Assembly (NCBI GenBank): GCA_963699805.1
Contig: CAVOVH010000002.1
Span: forward strand, 186,001 to 250,000
Reading direction: 5' to 3'
Length of the DNA: 64,000 nucleotides
Origin: JAGTVG01 sp963699805
GTDB taxonomy: Bacteria > Bacteroidota > Bacteroidia > Cytophagales > Cyclobacteriaceae
Part shown: one piece after another, positions 7,864-17,081 of the stretch
Numbering within the stretch: position 1 is the stretch's first letter
Layout of the letters: each line of letters starts with the position of its first letter
Notes under the pieces: model-generated
The model's database searches: none
Told to the model about the DNA's origin: nothing
What the model saw: the letters and a program-made list of their open reading frames with translations, nothing else
Position numbers and translations under genes: made by a program

Positions 7864-10800
7864 ATGCTAAAATATTTTTTAATTGTTGGCTTTGTTTTAC
7901 TGATGTTTTCAGGGTGCGGTAATTCAGAAAAAACGTTATTTACATTATTGCCGCCCGAAAAAACCGGAGTAGCCTTCAACAATATGATCGAGGAAACGGA
8001 TTCCTTTAATATCCTTTTTGACGAATACATCTATAATGGAGGAGGAGTGGGGGTTGCTGATTTTAACAATGATGGCTACCAGGATCTTTATTTTACAGGC
8101 AACCGGGTTTCAAACAAATTATACCTGAATAAAGGGGATTTTAATTTTGAAGATATTACCTCAAAGGCAGGTGTGGGAGCAGAAGATATCTGGTCCTCCG
8201 GCGTGTCTGTTGTGGATATCAATAACGATGATTGGATGGATCTGTATATCTCTGCCACTTTTAAAGATCAGGAAGGTACCCGGAAGAATAAACTTTTTAT
8301 CAACCAGGGATTATCGAATGGCGTTCCCACTTTCATTGACCAGGCAGCAGACTATGGAATTGACGATGACGGGCATACCACCCAGGGGGTATTTTTCGAT
8401 TATGACCTTGACGGCGATCTTGATCTCTATCTTTTAACCAATGTATTTCTGGGGAATCGTACCATGGCGGATGAAAACTCCAACATGATCGATAAATCAT
8501 CCACCATTGATAAATTGTACCGGAATAATGGGAACGGAACCTTTTCAAATGTATCGTTGGAAGCCGGGATCACCCTGGAGGGATTTGGATTGGGCATAGC
8601 TGTTCTGGATGTAAATAAAGACCATTATCCTGATCTTTATATTTCGAATGATTTTGTATCGAGCGATATATTGTATGTCAACAATGGGGATGGTACTTTC
8701 ACCAACCAGCTTGAGAAATATTTCAAACATATCAGTTATGCCTCCATGGGAAACGACGCGGCAGATATGAACAATGACGGCCTGGTGGACATCATGACCC
8801 TTGAAATGCTTCCATCAGATATAAAACGAGTGAAAATGATGTATAGCACGACGGTATTTAACCGGGACAGGGTGATCATGAATGCAGGCTATTATAAACA
8901 ATATCTCCGCAGTTGTTTGCAGTTTAATAATGGGAACGGGACCTTCAGCGATATCAGTTATCTGTTGGGAATCCAGAATACCGATTGGAGTTGGAGCCCG
9001 TTGTTTACTGATTTCGACAATGATGGATTTAAGGATCTGGCCATTGCCAATGGTTTTCCGCGGGATGTAACTGACCGGGATTATACTGAACATCTGAGAA
9101 ATGTAGTGGGCCTGTTTACCAGTTCCAAATTGCTTTTACCCTATATCCCCGAATACAAGTCTAAAAATTTCTTTTTCAGGAATCATGATGGTCATTGGTT
9201 TGAGGATGTATCAGCAAAATGGGGTATTGAATTGGGATCCTATTCAAATGGGGCCGCTTTTGTGGATCTTGACAATGACGGAGATCTTGATTATGTGACG
9301 AATAATATCAACCAACCGGCCTTTGTCTTCCGGAACAACCTGAATGAGATACATCCTGATCGTAATTGGATCAAAATTTATCTGACAGGTAATCCGGAAA
9401 ATAAAAATGGTTTTGGTTCCAAAATTTATGTCTATGCGTGTGGTAACATGCAGTATTATGAACATAATCCGTACCGGGGATATATTTCAAGTGTTGACCC
9501 GGTGATTCATTTTGGTCTGGATACCTGTTCATCCATTGATTCATTATGCATTCTATGGCCTTCCGGAAAGGAACAAGTTCTATTTGATGTTCAGGTAAAC
9601 CAGGTGATCAATCTGGATATCAAAAATGCCAATGAATCCTTAAAGCAAGAAAATCTATGTAAAATCCCCCTTTTTGAGGATGTGACGGATAGTTTGAATC
9701 TGGGGTATATACATGAAGAGTTAGAATTTATGGATTATAAAATTCAGCCCTTGCTACCTCATATGCATTCTAGACAGGGACCGGGGCTTGCCGTGGGCGA
9801 TCTGAATGGAGATCAGCTTGAAGATTTTGTGGTGGGAAATGGGCGTCATGCAGATATTACCCTTTTTATTCAGCAGCCGGAAGGAGGGTTTAATAAGATT
9901 TTTCTCAAGGATACGGCGGATGTGGAGGTTATTGGCATGCTCTTATTTGATTGTGACAATGATAAGGATCTTGACCTGTATGCCGTAAGCGGGGGCAGTG
10001 AATTTTACGCGCAATCCTATCAATTCAGGGACCGGCTCTTTAAAAATGATGGGGAAGGCCATTTTACTTATGATCCCGGGGCAATTCCGGCCATTTTCAT
10101 ATCGGGATCGGTGGTGACTGCAGCTGATTATGACCAGGACGGGGACCTTGATCTGTTTATCGGGGGAAGGGTCCGTCCGCAATCCTATCCACTTCCCGAG
10201 AGAAGTATCTTATTACAGAACCAGGGAGGAACCTTTTCTGATGTTACGGAGACAACAGCAAAGGAATTTATGAGTCTTGGAATGGTTACTGCTGCCTTAT
10301 GGACCGATTATGATCTGGATGGATGGGTGGATTTGCTGGTTGTGGGTGAATGGATGGCGGTTAGAATGTTCAAAAATATACATGGAAAGTTTAAAGAGGT
10401 GAGTACAGAACTGGGTCTTTCAGGAACGGAAGGATGGTGGAACAGCATAGAGTCAGTGGATTTTGATCAGGATGGTGATCTGGATTATGTTCTAGGAAAT
10501 CAGGGTCTTAATAACCGGTATACAACCAGCCCTGAAAAACCAATTTATGTTATTGCAAAGGATTTTGACAATAATGGAGTGGTGGATCCCGTAATCAATG
10601 CATGGATGAATGGTAATTATTACCCGGTTCATCTTCGAAATGATCTGTTCCGTCAGATGCAGTTTTTAAAGACGAGATTTCCAAGATTTGTTGATTATAA
10701 TTCGGTGACCTCGGATCATCTTTTCACAAAAGAAGAAAGGGAAGGTGCCCTTGAATTGAAAGCAGGCATTTTCGAATCTGTCTTATTGATTCATGAGGAA

Positions 10801-11349
10801 AATGGTACCTATTCCCGGAAAGCATTGCCATTTAAAGCCCAGTTTGCACCGGTATATGGCATGTTGTCCGCTGATTTCAACTATGATGGTCTTACTGACC
10901 TGTTGTTGATCGGGAATAATTTCAGTACGGAATCTTTCAATGGATCCCATGATGCCTTTATCGGGTTGTTTCTTAGGGGAGACGGGAATGGAGCATTCAT
11001 TTCAGAACCAACAACCAGCAGTGGATTTTTTGTGGATGGTGATGGCAGATCCCTCGTTTCATTATTTGATAAAGATAAAAATCAATTGATTGTCGCTTCC
11101 CAGAATGCGGACAGCCTGAAGGCTTTTAAGGTTAGCGATCCGGGGGATGAATGGATTAGATTTTCTCCAGCGAAATTTGATCGGTTGATAAAGATTTATT
11201 ACCGGGATGCTTCAGTCCGGATTCTTGAATTATACTATGGTTCATCTTATCTTTCCCAGTCGAGTCGCGATTTTTTAATTGATAAGACAACCATTGAAAA
11301 AATCATTGTCATTGATTATCGGGGCAATTCCCGGGAAATTCAGTTTTAA
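7864..11349 (+). CDS. VCBS/FG-GAP repeat lipoprotein with ASPIC/UnbV domain (CRTAC-like), paralog 2
   Basis: The protein has 1161 residues from the ATG at 7864, which gives a clean lipoprotein signal ('LKYFLIVGFVLLMFSGCG'). An in-frame TTG nine codons upstream is less likely. The architecture parallels the preceding gene: about 13 calcium-loop motifs ('DFNNDGYQDLYF', 'DYDLDGDLDLYL', 'DFDQDGDLDYVL'), a central ASPIC/UnbV segment ('GFGSKIYVYACGNMQYYEH', 'VIHFGLDTCSSIDSLCILWP'), and the shared 'GWWNSIESVDFDQDGDLDY' region. The two genes lie 109 bases apart and look like an old tandem duplication. It is probably surface-exposed or periplasm-facing; no catalytic motif is recognised. It converges on the P-type ATPase gene. 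Confidence 0.88.
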   Translation: MLKYFLIVGFVLLMFSGCGNSEKTLFTLLPPEKTGVAFNNMIEETDSFNILFDEYIYNGGGVGVADFNNDGYQDLYFTGNRVSNKLYLNKGDFNFEDITSKAGVGAEDIWSSGVSVVDINNDDWMDLYISATFKDQEGTRKNKLFINQGLSNGVPTFIDQAADYGIDDDGHTTQGVFFDYDLDGDLDLYLLTNVFLGNRTMADENSNMIDKSSTIDKLYRNNGNGTFSNVSLEAGITLEGFGLGIAVLDVNKDHYPDLYISNDFVSSDILYVNNGDGTFTNQLEKYFKHISYASMGNDAADMNNDGLVDIMTLEMLPSDIKRVKMMYSTTVFNRDRVIMNAGYYKQYLRSCLQFNNGNGTFSDISYLLGIQNTDWSWSPLFTDFDNDGFKDLAIANGFPRDVTDRDYTEHLRNVVGLFTSSKLLLPYIPEYKSKNFFFRNHDGHWFEDVSAKWGIELGSYSNGAAFVDLDNDGDLDYVTNNINQPAFVFRNNLNEIHPDRNWIKIYLTGNPENKNGFGSKIYVYACGNMQYYEHNPYRGYISSVDPVIHFGLDTCSSIDSLCILWPSGKEQVLFDVQVNQVINLDIKNANESLKQENLCKIPLFEDVTDSLNLGYIHEELEFMDYKIQPLLPHMHSRQGPGLAVGDLNGDQLEDFVVGNGRHADITLFIQQPEGGFNKIFLKDTADVEVIGMLLFDCDNDKDLDLYAVSGGSEFYAQSYQFRDRLFKNDGEGHFTYDPGAIPAIFISGSVVTAADYDQDGDLDLFIGGRVRPQSYPLPERSILLQNQGGTFSDVTETTAKEFMSLGMVTAALWTDYDLDGWVDLLVVGEWMAVRMFKNIHGKFKEVSTELGLSGTEGWWNSIESVDFDQDGDLDYVLGNQGLNNRYTTSPEKPIYVIAKDFDNNGVVDPVINAWMNGNYYPVHLRNDLFRQMQFLKTRFPRFVDYNSVTSDHLFTKEEREGALELKAGIFESVLLIHEENGTYSRKALPFKAQFAPVYGMLSADFNYDGLTDLLLIGNNFSTESFNGSHDAFIGLFLRGDGNGAFISEPTTSSGFFVDGDGRSLVSLFDKDKNQLIVASQNADSLKAFKVSDPGDEWIRFSPAKFDRLIKIYYRDASVRILELYYGSSYLSQSSRDFLIDKTTIEKIIVIDYRGNSREIQF

Positions 11350-11366
11350 TTTGTGTATCACAAATT
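11348..11366 (+). terminator. Possible weak AT-rich terminator hairpin
   Basis: AATTTGTG and CACAAATT form an 8-bp stem with a three-base loop, starting within the stop codon of the preceding gene. There is no clear T tract afterwards, so termination is uncertain. Confidence 0.3.
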
Positions 11367-11518
11367 TCATATGCATCCGGTGACTCAAAGTCATAGCCTC
11401 CATCCGGATTACCTCCCACCTGCCCATCTGTACGGGACCCTGATAAAAAGAATACTATATTCCTCAGATCCAACCGCGAGCGATCCTGAGGGTGAATTAG
11501 GCAATTTATCAGGATGGG

Positions 11519-14041
11519 TTATACTTGTTTCTGGAGATCCGGATTTTTAAAATTCCTTCGGTACCACTTATACGCTTCTGCCCAGATCACACTGATGAAG
11601 GCAGTTCCCATGCTGATTAAAAATAAAGGAAGATCGATCACCCCAAGATCGAAAATTCTTCTCATAACCGGGATACTTAAGCTCATTATAAGCAGGGACA
11701 TCGTAAAGAGAATGATCATCGGCACCATATTGTTCGAATATTTGATGGTCTTTGTAATAGGATAGTAAAAGGACCGGTTTTCAAGGGTCAGGAATATATT
11801 GCTCAAAATAATCGTGGAAAATACGAGGGTTCTTACAATTAATTCACTGTATCCGGCTTCCATGGTAAAATAGTAGATCATCAGAACTCCCAGGGTGATC
11901 ATGATTCCCTGAATGATACTCATGGAAAGCTCATGAAAAGAAAAGAATGTGTCAGTCATTTTTCTGGGTTTCTGATTCATGAGCCTCTGCTCAAGGGGTT
12001 CATTCTCAAAAATTATGGAGCAGGTTGGTCCCATGATCAGTTCAAAGAAAATGACATGCAGCGGTGAAAAAATATTGGAATATTTCCAGCCAAGCAAAAG
12101 TGGCAGGGCTACGGTCAGCATGATGGGAATATGGATGGAAATGATATATTGAATGGCTTTTTTAAGGTTGGCATAGATTCGTCTCCCCTGAGCTACTGCT
12201 TTTACCATGCTGTTCAGGTCATCGTTCAATAATATGATAGAGGCAGATCTTTTTGCCGTTTCAGTGCCTCTTTTGCCCATAGCCACTCCGATATGGGCCG
12301 ATTTCAGAGCAGGTGCATCGTTCACTCCGTCTCCCGTCATGGATACCACTTCCCCGTCGGCCTTCAGGGCTTCTATGACCTTCAGTTTGGCCTCCGGGAA
12401 CATTCGGGCAAAAATATTTACTTCATTTATTTTTTTTCTCAATTCTTCTCCTGCCATCTGGATTATTTCTTCACCGCGCAGAAACTTATCAACACCTTGA
12501 AAGCCAGTTTTCCTGGCAATGGCCAGGGTGGTTTCAGGATAATCGCCTGTAATGATCTTTACCTTAATGCCCGCCTGGTAGAACCTTTTGAATACCTGCT
12601 TAATATTATTTTTTGGAGGATCCTCGAGTGCGATTAATCCCAGGAATTCCCAATCAAAGTCCTCCTGTTGTTTTGGGAACTCATAACCGGAGTGAGATGC
12701 TTGCGCGACTCCCAATACCCGGTATCCTTCGGAAGCCAGGTCATGGGCGTGCGAGGAAATATGCTCGATTTCTTCCCTGGAAAGCTGAGAATGTGAAATT
12801 AATCCTTCCCAGGCTCCTTTGGCTGCAATAATCCGTTCTTTCTGTTCATTTTCATAAATATGTGTCATCAGGGGTGGAATACCGCCAATCGGATATTCGT
12901 GGATCATGGTATATTTCCTGCGGAGATCTTCAGCCGTTGTTTTTTCGTAAGCTTTATGAATGGCTTTTTCCATTGGATCGAACGGATTGGGTTCACTGGC
13001 CCACATGGCATAGGTAATTATTTTCTGGTAGGTGTCCCCTTGAATATCAGCCACATCGATTACCAGATCTTTCTTGTAGTCATAAATTTTAGCAAGATCC
13101 ATCTTATTTTTTGTGATGGTTCCGGTTTTGTCAATGCAGATGACGGTGGCAGATCCAAGGCTTTCAACGGTCTGGAGTTGTTTGGTCAATACTCCGTTTT
13201 TCATTAATCTCCAGGCACCCAGGGCCATAAAAGTTGCAAAAGCGACCGGGATCTCCTCGGGTAATACGGACATGGCAAGCGTCAGCCCATGTAATAGACC
13301 ATGGATGATATCCTTCGAATCGAGGTAATTTATTCCCCAGACAATGAGGAATAGAAAAATACCCAAGGCAGCCATGTATTTTACAAATGAACTGATCTGT
13401 TCCTGTAATGGGGTTTTAACTGTCTTAACACTTTCCAGTGATTTCCCTATCTTGCCCATCTCCGTTTTTGGTCCGACGGCATTGACTTCTGCAATGGCAG
13501 AACCGGCTACCACCAGTGTACCGTAATAAATTTGATTATTCCCATCATTTCTGTCCTTGGCTACAGAAAAGGATTCGCCAGTCAGGATCGATTCGTTTAC
13601 AGAAAAATCGTTGGATTGAAGGATGATGGCATCGGCGGGTACTACATTCCCTTCTTCAACCTGTATAATATCTCCCACTACAATTTCTCCGGTCATGATT
13701 TCAGAAATAATCCCTTTTCTGATCACTCTTGCCTTGGGTTCAGTCAGTTTTTTCAGGGCTTTCAGTGCATTTTCACTTCGGACTTCCTGAAACAGGGAAA
13801 TCCCTGAGACGACAAAAATGGCACCCAGCATTACAAATCCTTCCATATAGGTGTCAGTGAGGAAATAGATGATACAAGCTGCCGTAAGTAACAGGAACAT
13901 AGGCTCAGTGACAACTCCCTTCACAATATAAAAGATCCCTCGATGAGACTGATCCCCGATTATATTGTATCCATGCCTTGCCCGGGAGGAATGCACCTCT
14001 TCATCTGACAATCCATGATGTTCCGACTTGAAATTTTCCAA
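11519..14041 (-). CDS. Cation-translocating P-type ATPase (HAD-IC family, P2-like)
   Basis: The protein has 840 residues and a full set of P-type ATPase motifs. These are an N-terminal cation-ATPase domain ('GLSDEEVHSSRARHGYN'), the actuator 'LTGES' (154-158), phosphorylation site Asp304 in 'CIDKTGTIT', the nucleotide-binding 'AAKGAWEG', and the hinge 'MTGDGVNDAPALK'. The M4 segment reads 'VLPEEIPVAF' and M6 reads 'FELIMGPTCSIIFENEP', so the usual P2A calcium ligands (PEGLP; NxxTD) are altered. That places it among bacterial PMR1/SERCA-like pumps of unproven specificity. Calcium, manganese or another divalent cation is possible. It is transcribed alone, converging on the VCBS-repeat genes, with a 282-bp gap upstream. 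Confidence 0.88.
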   Translation of the reverse strand: MENFKSEHHGLSDEEVHSSRARHGYNIIGDQSHRGIFYIVKGVVTEPMFLLLTAACIIYFLTDTYMEGFVMLGAIFVVSGISLFQEVRSENALKALKKLTEPKARVIRKGIISEIMTGEIVVGDIIQVEEGNVVPADAIILQSNDFSVNESILTGESFSVAKDRNDGNNQIYYGTLVVAGSAIAEVNAVGPKTEMGKIGKSLESVKTVKTPLQEQISSFVKYMAALGIFLFLIVWGINYLDSKDIIHGLLHGLTLAMSVLPEEIPVAFATFMALGAWRLMKNGVLTKQLQTVESLGSATVICIDKTGTITKNKMDLAKIYDYKKDLVIDVADIQGDTYQKIITYAMWASEPNPFDPMEKAIHKAYEKTTAEDLRRKYTMIHEYPIGGIPPLMTHIYENEQKERIIAAKGAWEGLISHSQLSREEIEHISSHAHDLASEGYRVLGVAQASHSGYEFPKQQEDFDWEFLGLIALEDPPKNNIKQVFKRFYQAGIKVKIITGDYPETTLAIARKTGFQGVDKFLRGEEIIQMAGEELRKKINEVNIFARMFPEAKLKVIEALKADGEVVSMTGDGVNDAPALKSAHIGVAMGKRGTETAKRSASIILLNDDLNSMVKAVAQGRRIYANLKKAIQYIISIHIPIMLTVALPLLLGWKYSNIFSPLHVIFFELIMGPTCSIIFENEPLEQRLMNQKPRKMTDTFFSFHELSMSIIQGIMITLGVLMIYYFTMEAGYSELIVRTLVFSTIILSNIFLTLENRSFYYPITKTIKYSNNMVPMIILFTMSLLIMSLSIPVMRRIFDLGVIDLPLFLISMGTAFISVIWAEAYKWYRRNFKNPDLQKQV

Positions 14042-14323
14042 TTTATTTTTTCAAAAAACCTTTAAAAAATCACAGAATGTTATATAAATCTTTAAAAAAA
14101 CCTCAGATCGCTTTTATACAAATATATCATCTAATCGTGAAATACCTTTGGATTCCCTTGATTTAAGTATTAAGTTATTGAATCAATTTCGAGTATATTT
14201 TTGGCACTTGTACCGCATTTCAGCGATTACCATGACGGACAGGAAGGTCAGAGAGAATATCATCTTCAGTAGGATCATACCATTCAGTGGATGAAATGGG
14301 GAGATTAATCACGAATCGAGGAT
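14042..14323. other. Intergenic region upstream of the P-type ATPase
   Basis: This 282-bp stretch contains no credible open frame, RNA gene or hairpin that I could find. It must hold the ATPase promoter on the minus strand. Confidence 0.5.
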
Positions 14324-15772
14324 TTAGAAAAGGGACCGGATTCCGAAAACAAATCCATGTTCACTCGACTTGTTAATGGAATATTCAAGGCGAAGGACAA
14401 TATCATAAAAAGTGACCACATCCAGACCGGCACCGCCTCCAAAGATCAAATTGTTGGTAAACTTTGTATTAAGATCATTCCCCGGGTAACCCTTCACATA
14501 TCCCAGGTCAAAATAGGATTTCAGATAGACTGCCAGGTGGAACTTACTGAATTGTTTGGCCGAAAGGATACTTCTCAGGTCCTGCTCCGTCTGGAACAGG
14601 CGTTTACGGAATGAATATTGATTTTGAAGAAAATAGGGCCCTTCAATCACATATAATTCATATCCATGTAGTGTATATGGTACTTTTCCCATAGAGTTGA
14701 AAAGGGTATAAGGTTGATTTTTCGGTCCGTATGCAGATCCTCCTACTCCAAATGTAAAATAGAAGTGTTTGCCGAGATCAAAAAACCGGTTGTATAAGGC
14801 TTCAATACCAAATACATTCACCTCATCAATAATACCCAGACCCAATTTTTCAATCCTTCCGGAAAAATACGATCCTGATAATGGATATGCTTTGATGTCG
14901 CGTTTATCGTGGATGAAGGAATAATACATCCTGAAATATCCCTGGGAAGTGCCATTTTCATAATAGCCGGGATTCAATTCCACAATGGTATCATTTACCT
15001 GAGACTGGTAAAAGTTGAGCCCAATCGTATGAAAGGTGTATAAGGAGTTCCTATAGGTCAATGAGACTCCCGCCAGGTATTGTTCCTTCAACCAAGTGTC
15101 AGAGTCCAGGAAACGGTATTTGTGTTCCGTGGTCATATAGTTTGTGTTCTTGTTCAAGCTATAGTCAAAAATAAAATTAAGACCGAGTTTCTGTTTTTTA
15201 TCAATATAGGGGAATCCATAGGCCAGCTGCATTCTTTTCGTGAATCCAAACTGACCAGTCAATTTAAGTGTTTCATTACGGCCCCTGACATTATAGAGAT
15301 ATAATTTCAATCCCAGTTCAATTCTTTTCAGATCATGATCCTGGTTGACCCACCAATCATGGAAATTCCTGTCAGCAAGTTCAAATACAGGGATGGGGAA
15401 AATATACCATCTTTCTGTGACGCGAATGATCACATCTACATTATTGTTCTCGATGAGGATAAAAGAGATGTTAACAGAAAGGAATAATCGGGTGTTGGAT
15501 ATATTGTCTTCATTCCTTTTAATCCTTCTGATCAGATTATGAGAACTGATCGTTTCATCTTCATTAAAATCGAGTTCCCGTAAAATGATTTTCTGCTTGG
15601 TCTTCTTATTACCGACAATGAAGATCCGGTCAATTTTCAGTGAGTCGTAGGCGGCAGTATCTATTCCCGATAATTTCTCGAGTGTTTTTTGAGCAAAGAC
15701 AGGTTGGTTAAGGACTATGAAGGAGAAAATAACAAAAAATACCATCCCCAAAAAGAACTTCAGGCAGGCCAT
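14324..15772 (-). CDS. BamA/TamA-like (Omp85) outer membrane surface antigen
   Basis: From the ATG at 15772 the protein has about 482 residues and a clear signal peptide ('FFLGMVFFVIFSFIVLNQPVFAQ'). A longer frame from 15847 would place 25 hydrophilic residues in front of it. One POTRA-like unit follows ('IDRIFIVGNKKTKQKIILRELDF', shortened here to its key features: IxGNKKT and I-LREL). A beta-barrel follows, with 'GLGIIDEVNVFGIEALYNRF' type strands and a C-terminal Phe ('GIRSLF'), the usual outer-membrane insertion signal. Omp85 proteins assemble or translocate outer-membrane proteins. With a single POTRA this is an accessory member, not the essential BamA. No functional partner is adjacent, although it faces the same way as lgt. 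Confidence 0.72.
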   Translation of the reverse strand: MACLKFFLGMVFFVIFSFIVLNQPVFAQKTLEKLSGIDTAAYDSLKIDRIFIVGNKKTKQKIILRELDFNEDETISSHNLIRRIKRNEDNISNTRLFLSVNISFILIENNNVDVIIRVTERWYIFPIPVFELADRNFHDWWVNQDHDLKRIELGLKLYLYNVRGRNETLKLTGQFGFTKRMQLAYGFPYIDKKQKLGLNFIFDYSLNKNTNYMTTEHKYRFLDSDTWLKEQYLAGVSLTYRNSLYTFHTIGLNFYQSQVNDTIVELNPGYYENGTSQGYFRMYYSFIHDKRDIKAYPLSGSYFSGRIEKLGLGIIDEVNVFGIEALYNRFFDLGKHFYFTFGVGGSAYGPKNQPYTLFNSMGKVPYTLHGYELYVIEGPYFLQNQYSFRKRLFQTEQDLRSILSAKQFSKFHLAVYLKSYFDLGYVKGYPGNDLNTKFTNNLIFGGGAGLDVVTFYDIVLRLEYSINKSSEHGFVFGIRSLF

Positions 15773-15897
15773 TCTGACACGTTTTAATGAAGTGATGTGT
15801 CGTTGGTATTGAATATATTCTTCTCTCAATCTTCCCTTTATATTCACTCATTTATGTTAAAATAACACATTGCTGTTTTAATAGGTTAAAAAGTAAA

Positions 15898-17064
15898 TTA
15901 TTTGTCCAGATTCAAACCCGGGCGATTTTTTGTCTTATAGGATTGTAGAAGGATATAAATACCCGCTATTACCATGGGGATGCTCAGCCACTGGCCCATA
16001 TTGAGCGGGATCGTGGCTTCGAAATCAACCTGATTTTCCTTGAATAATTCATGAAAGAATCGCAAACCGAACAAGATGACCAGAAATAAACCCAACAACC
16101 TTCCATAGGGCAATTTTTCTTTCTGTAAAGTCCATAACCATAATAATAGGATAAACAGTGCAAAACTGGTGAATGCCTCGTAAAGCTGTGTCGGATGTCT
16201 TGGGATGCCTTCAGTAAAGATCATGGCGCTGAACGTACCATCTTGATTTTTATCCAGTGTATAATCAAGGGGTGTATCCACCGGTTCATTGACCTGCATT
16301 TTCACATATTCATAGTTGGTTAGGATGAACTTAAAATTATTCTGAATATAGGATTCCAGTTGTTTTTCCTGATAATTGTTTTTCTTGAAATCAATTTTTA
16401 TTTCGATGGGATACCCGGTATTGTTCTCAGCGGGCTCATTTTTAATCTTACTTACCGCTACTTTTTCAACATTGGTGTCAAACTCAAACCGATCGATGAT
16501 ATCTCTGGCAAACAGAACGCCTAAGGGAGCTTCCGTAGGTTTCCCGATGATCTCGCTATTCATAAAGTTACCGATCCGGATGAAACATCCACCCAGTGCC
16601 ACTACGATCACGATCCGGTCAACGACCCACAAAAAATTCTGACCTTCCCTCTTATGTTTTTTAAATATAAAATGAGGTTTTGAAAAGCCGATCTTGATCA
16701 GGTAGTTGGAATAGATATAAATTCCTGTCAGGATGCCGATGGCTGCTCCATGACTGGCCAATCCACCTTTTTGTATCATGAATATTTCAAGAGGATCCGC
16801 TAAAAACCGGGCAGGTTCATAAAAGAACACATGACCGAGCCTGGCCCCGATGATCGTAGCCAGAACGATGTAGATGGTGAGTGTTTCAATGTCTTTTTCC
16901 GGTTTATTTTCTTTCTTGAATATATAAATTATGATCTGTTGACCGATAATAAAGGCGACTGCAAAGAGCAGCCCGTACCATCGAATATTGCCGATTATTC
17001 TCCAGTCCAGATTTGGAAATATCTCAGGATTTGCACTCCAGATAAAATAATTTAAGACGTTCAT
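15898..17064 (-). CDS. lgt: Prolipoprotein diacylglyceryl transferase
   Basis: This inner-membrane enzyme transfers diacylglycerol to the lipobox cysteine of prolipoproteins, the first step of lipoprotein maturation. The signature 'GGCFIRIGNFMNSEIIGK' (around residue 160), 'GARLGHVFFYEP', 'GGLASHGAAIG' and 'HPTQLYEA' are all present. The protein has 388 residues, about 100 more than E. coli Lgt. The excess is one block between roughly residues 188 and 285, between the signature arginine helix and 'RHPTQLYEA'; it is charged and predicted to be extracytoplasmic. ATG 17064 is preferred to an upstream TTG. The many lipoproteins in this window depend on it. It follows nadE by 17 bases and may be co-transcribed. 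Confidence 0.95.
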   Translation of the reverse strand: MNVLNYFIWSANPEIFPNLDWRIIGNIRWYGLLFAVAFIIGQQIIIYIFKKENKPEKDIETLTIYIVLATIIGARLGHVFFYEPARFLADPLEIFMIQKGGLASHGAAIGILTGIYIYSNYLIKIGFSKPHFIFKKHKREGQNFLWVVDRIVIVVALGGCFIRIGNFMNSEIIGKPTEAPLGVLFARDIIDRFEFDTNVEKVAVSKIKNEPAENNTGYPIEIKIDFKKNNYQEKQLESYIQNNFKFILTNYEYVKMQVNEPVDTPLDYTLDKNQDGTFSAMIFTEGIPRHPTQLYEAFTSFALFILLLWLWTLQKEKLPYGRLLGLFLVILFGLRFFHELFKENQVDFEATIPLNMGQWLSIPMVIAGIYILLQSYKTKNRPGLNLDK

Positions 17065-17081
17065 TTGCAAAAAATAGTTGA

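Noticed and set aside
11353..11550. 65-codon plus-strand frame after the second VCBS-repeat gene
   Set aside because: It has no family features, overlaps the 3' end of the P-type ATPase gene, and has no ribosome-binding site.
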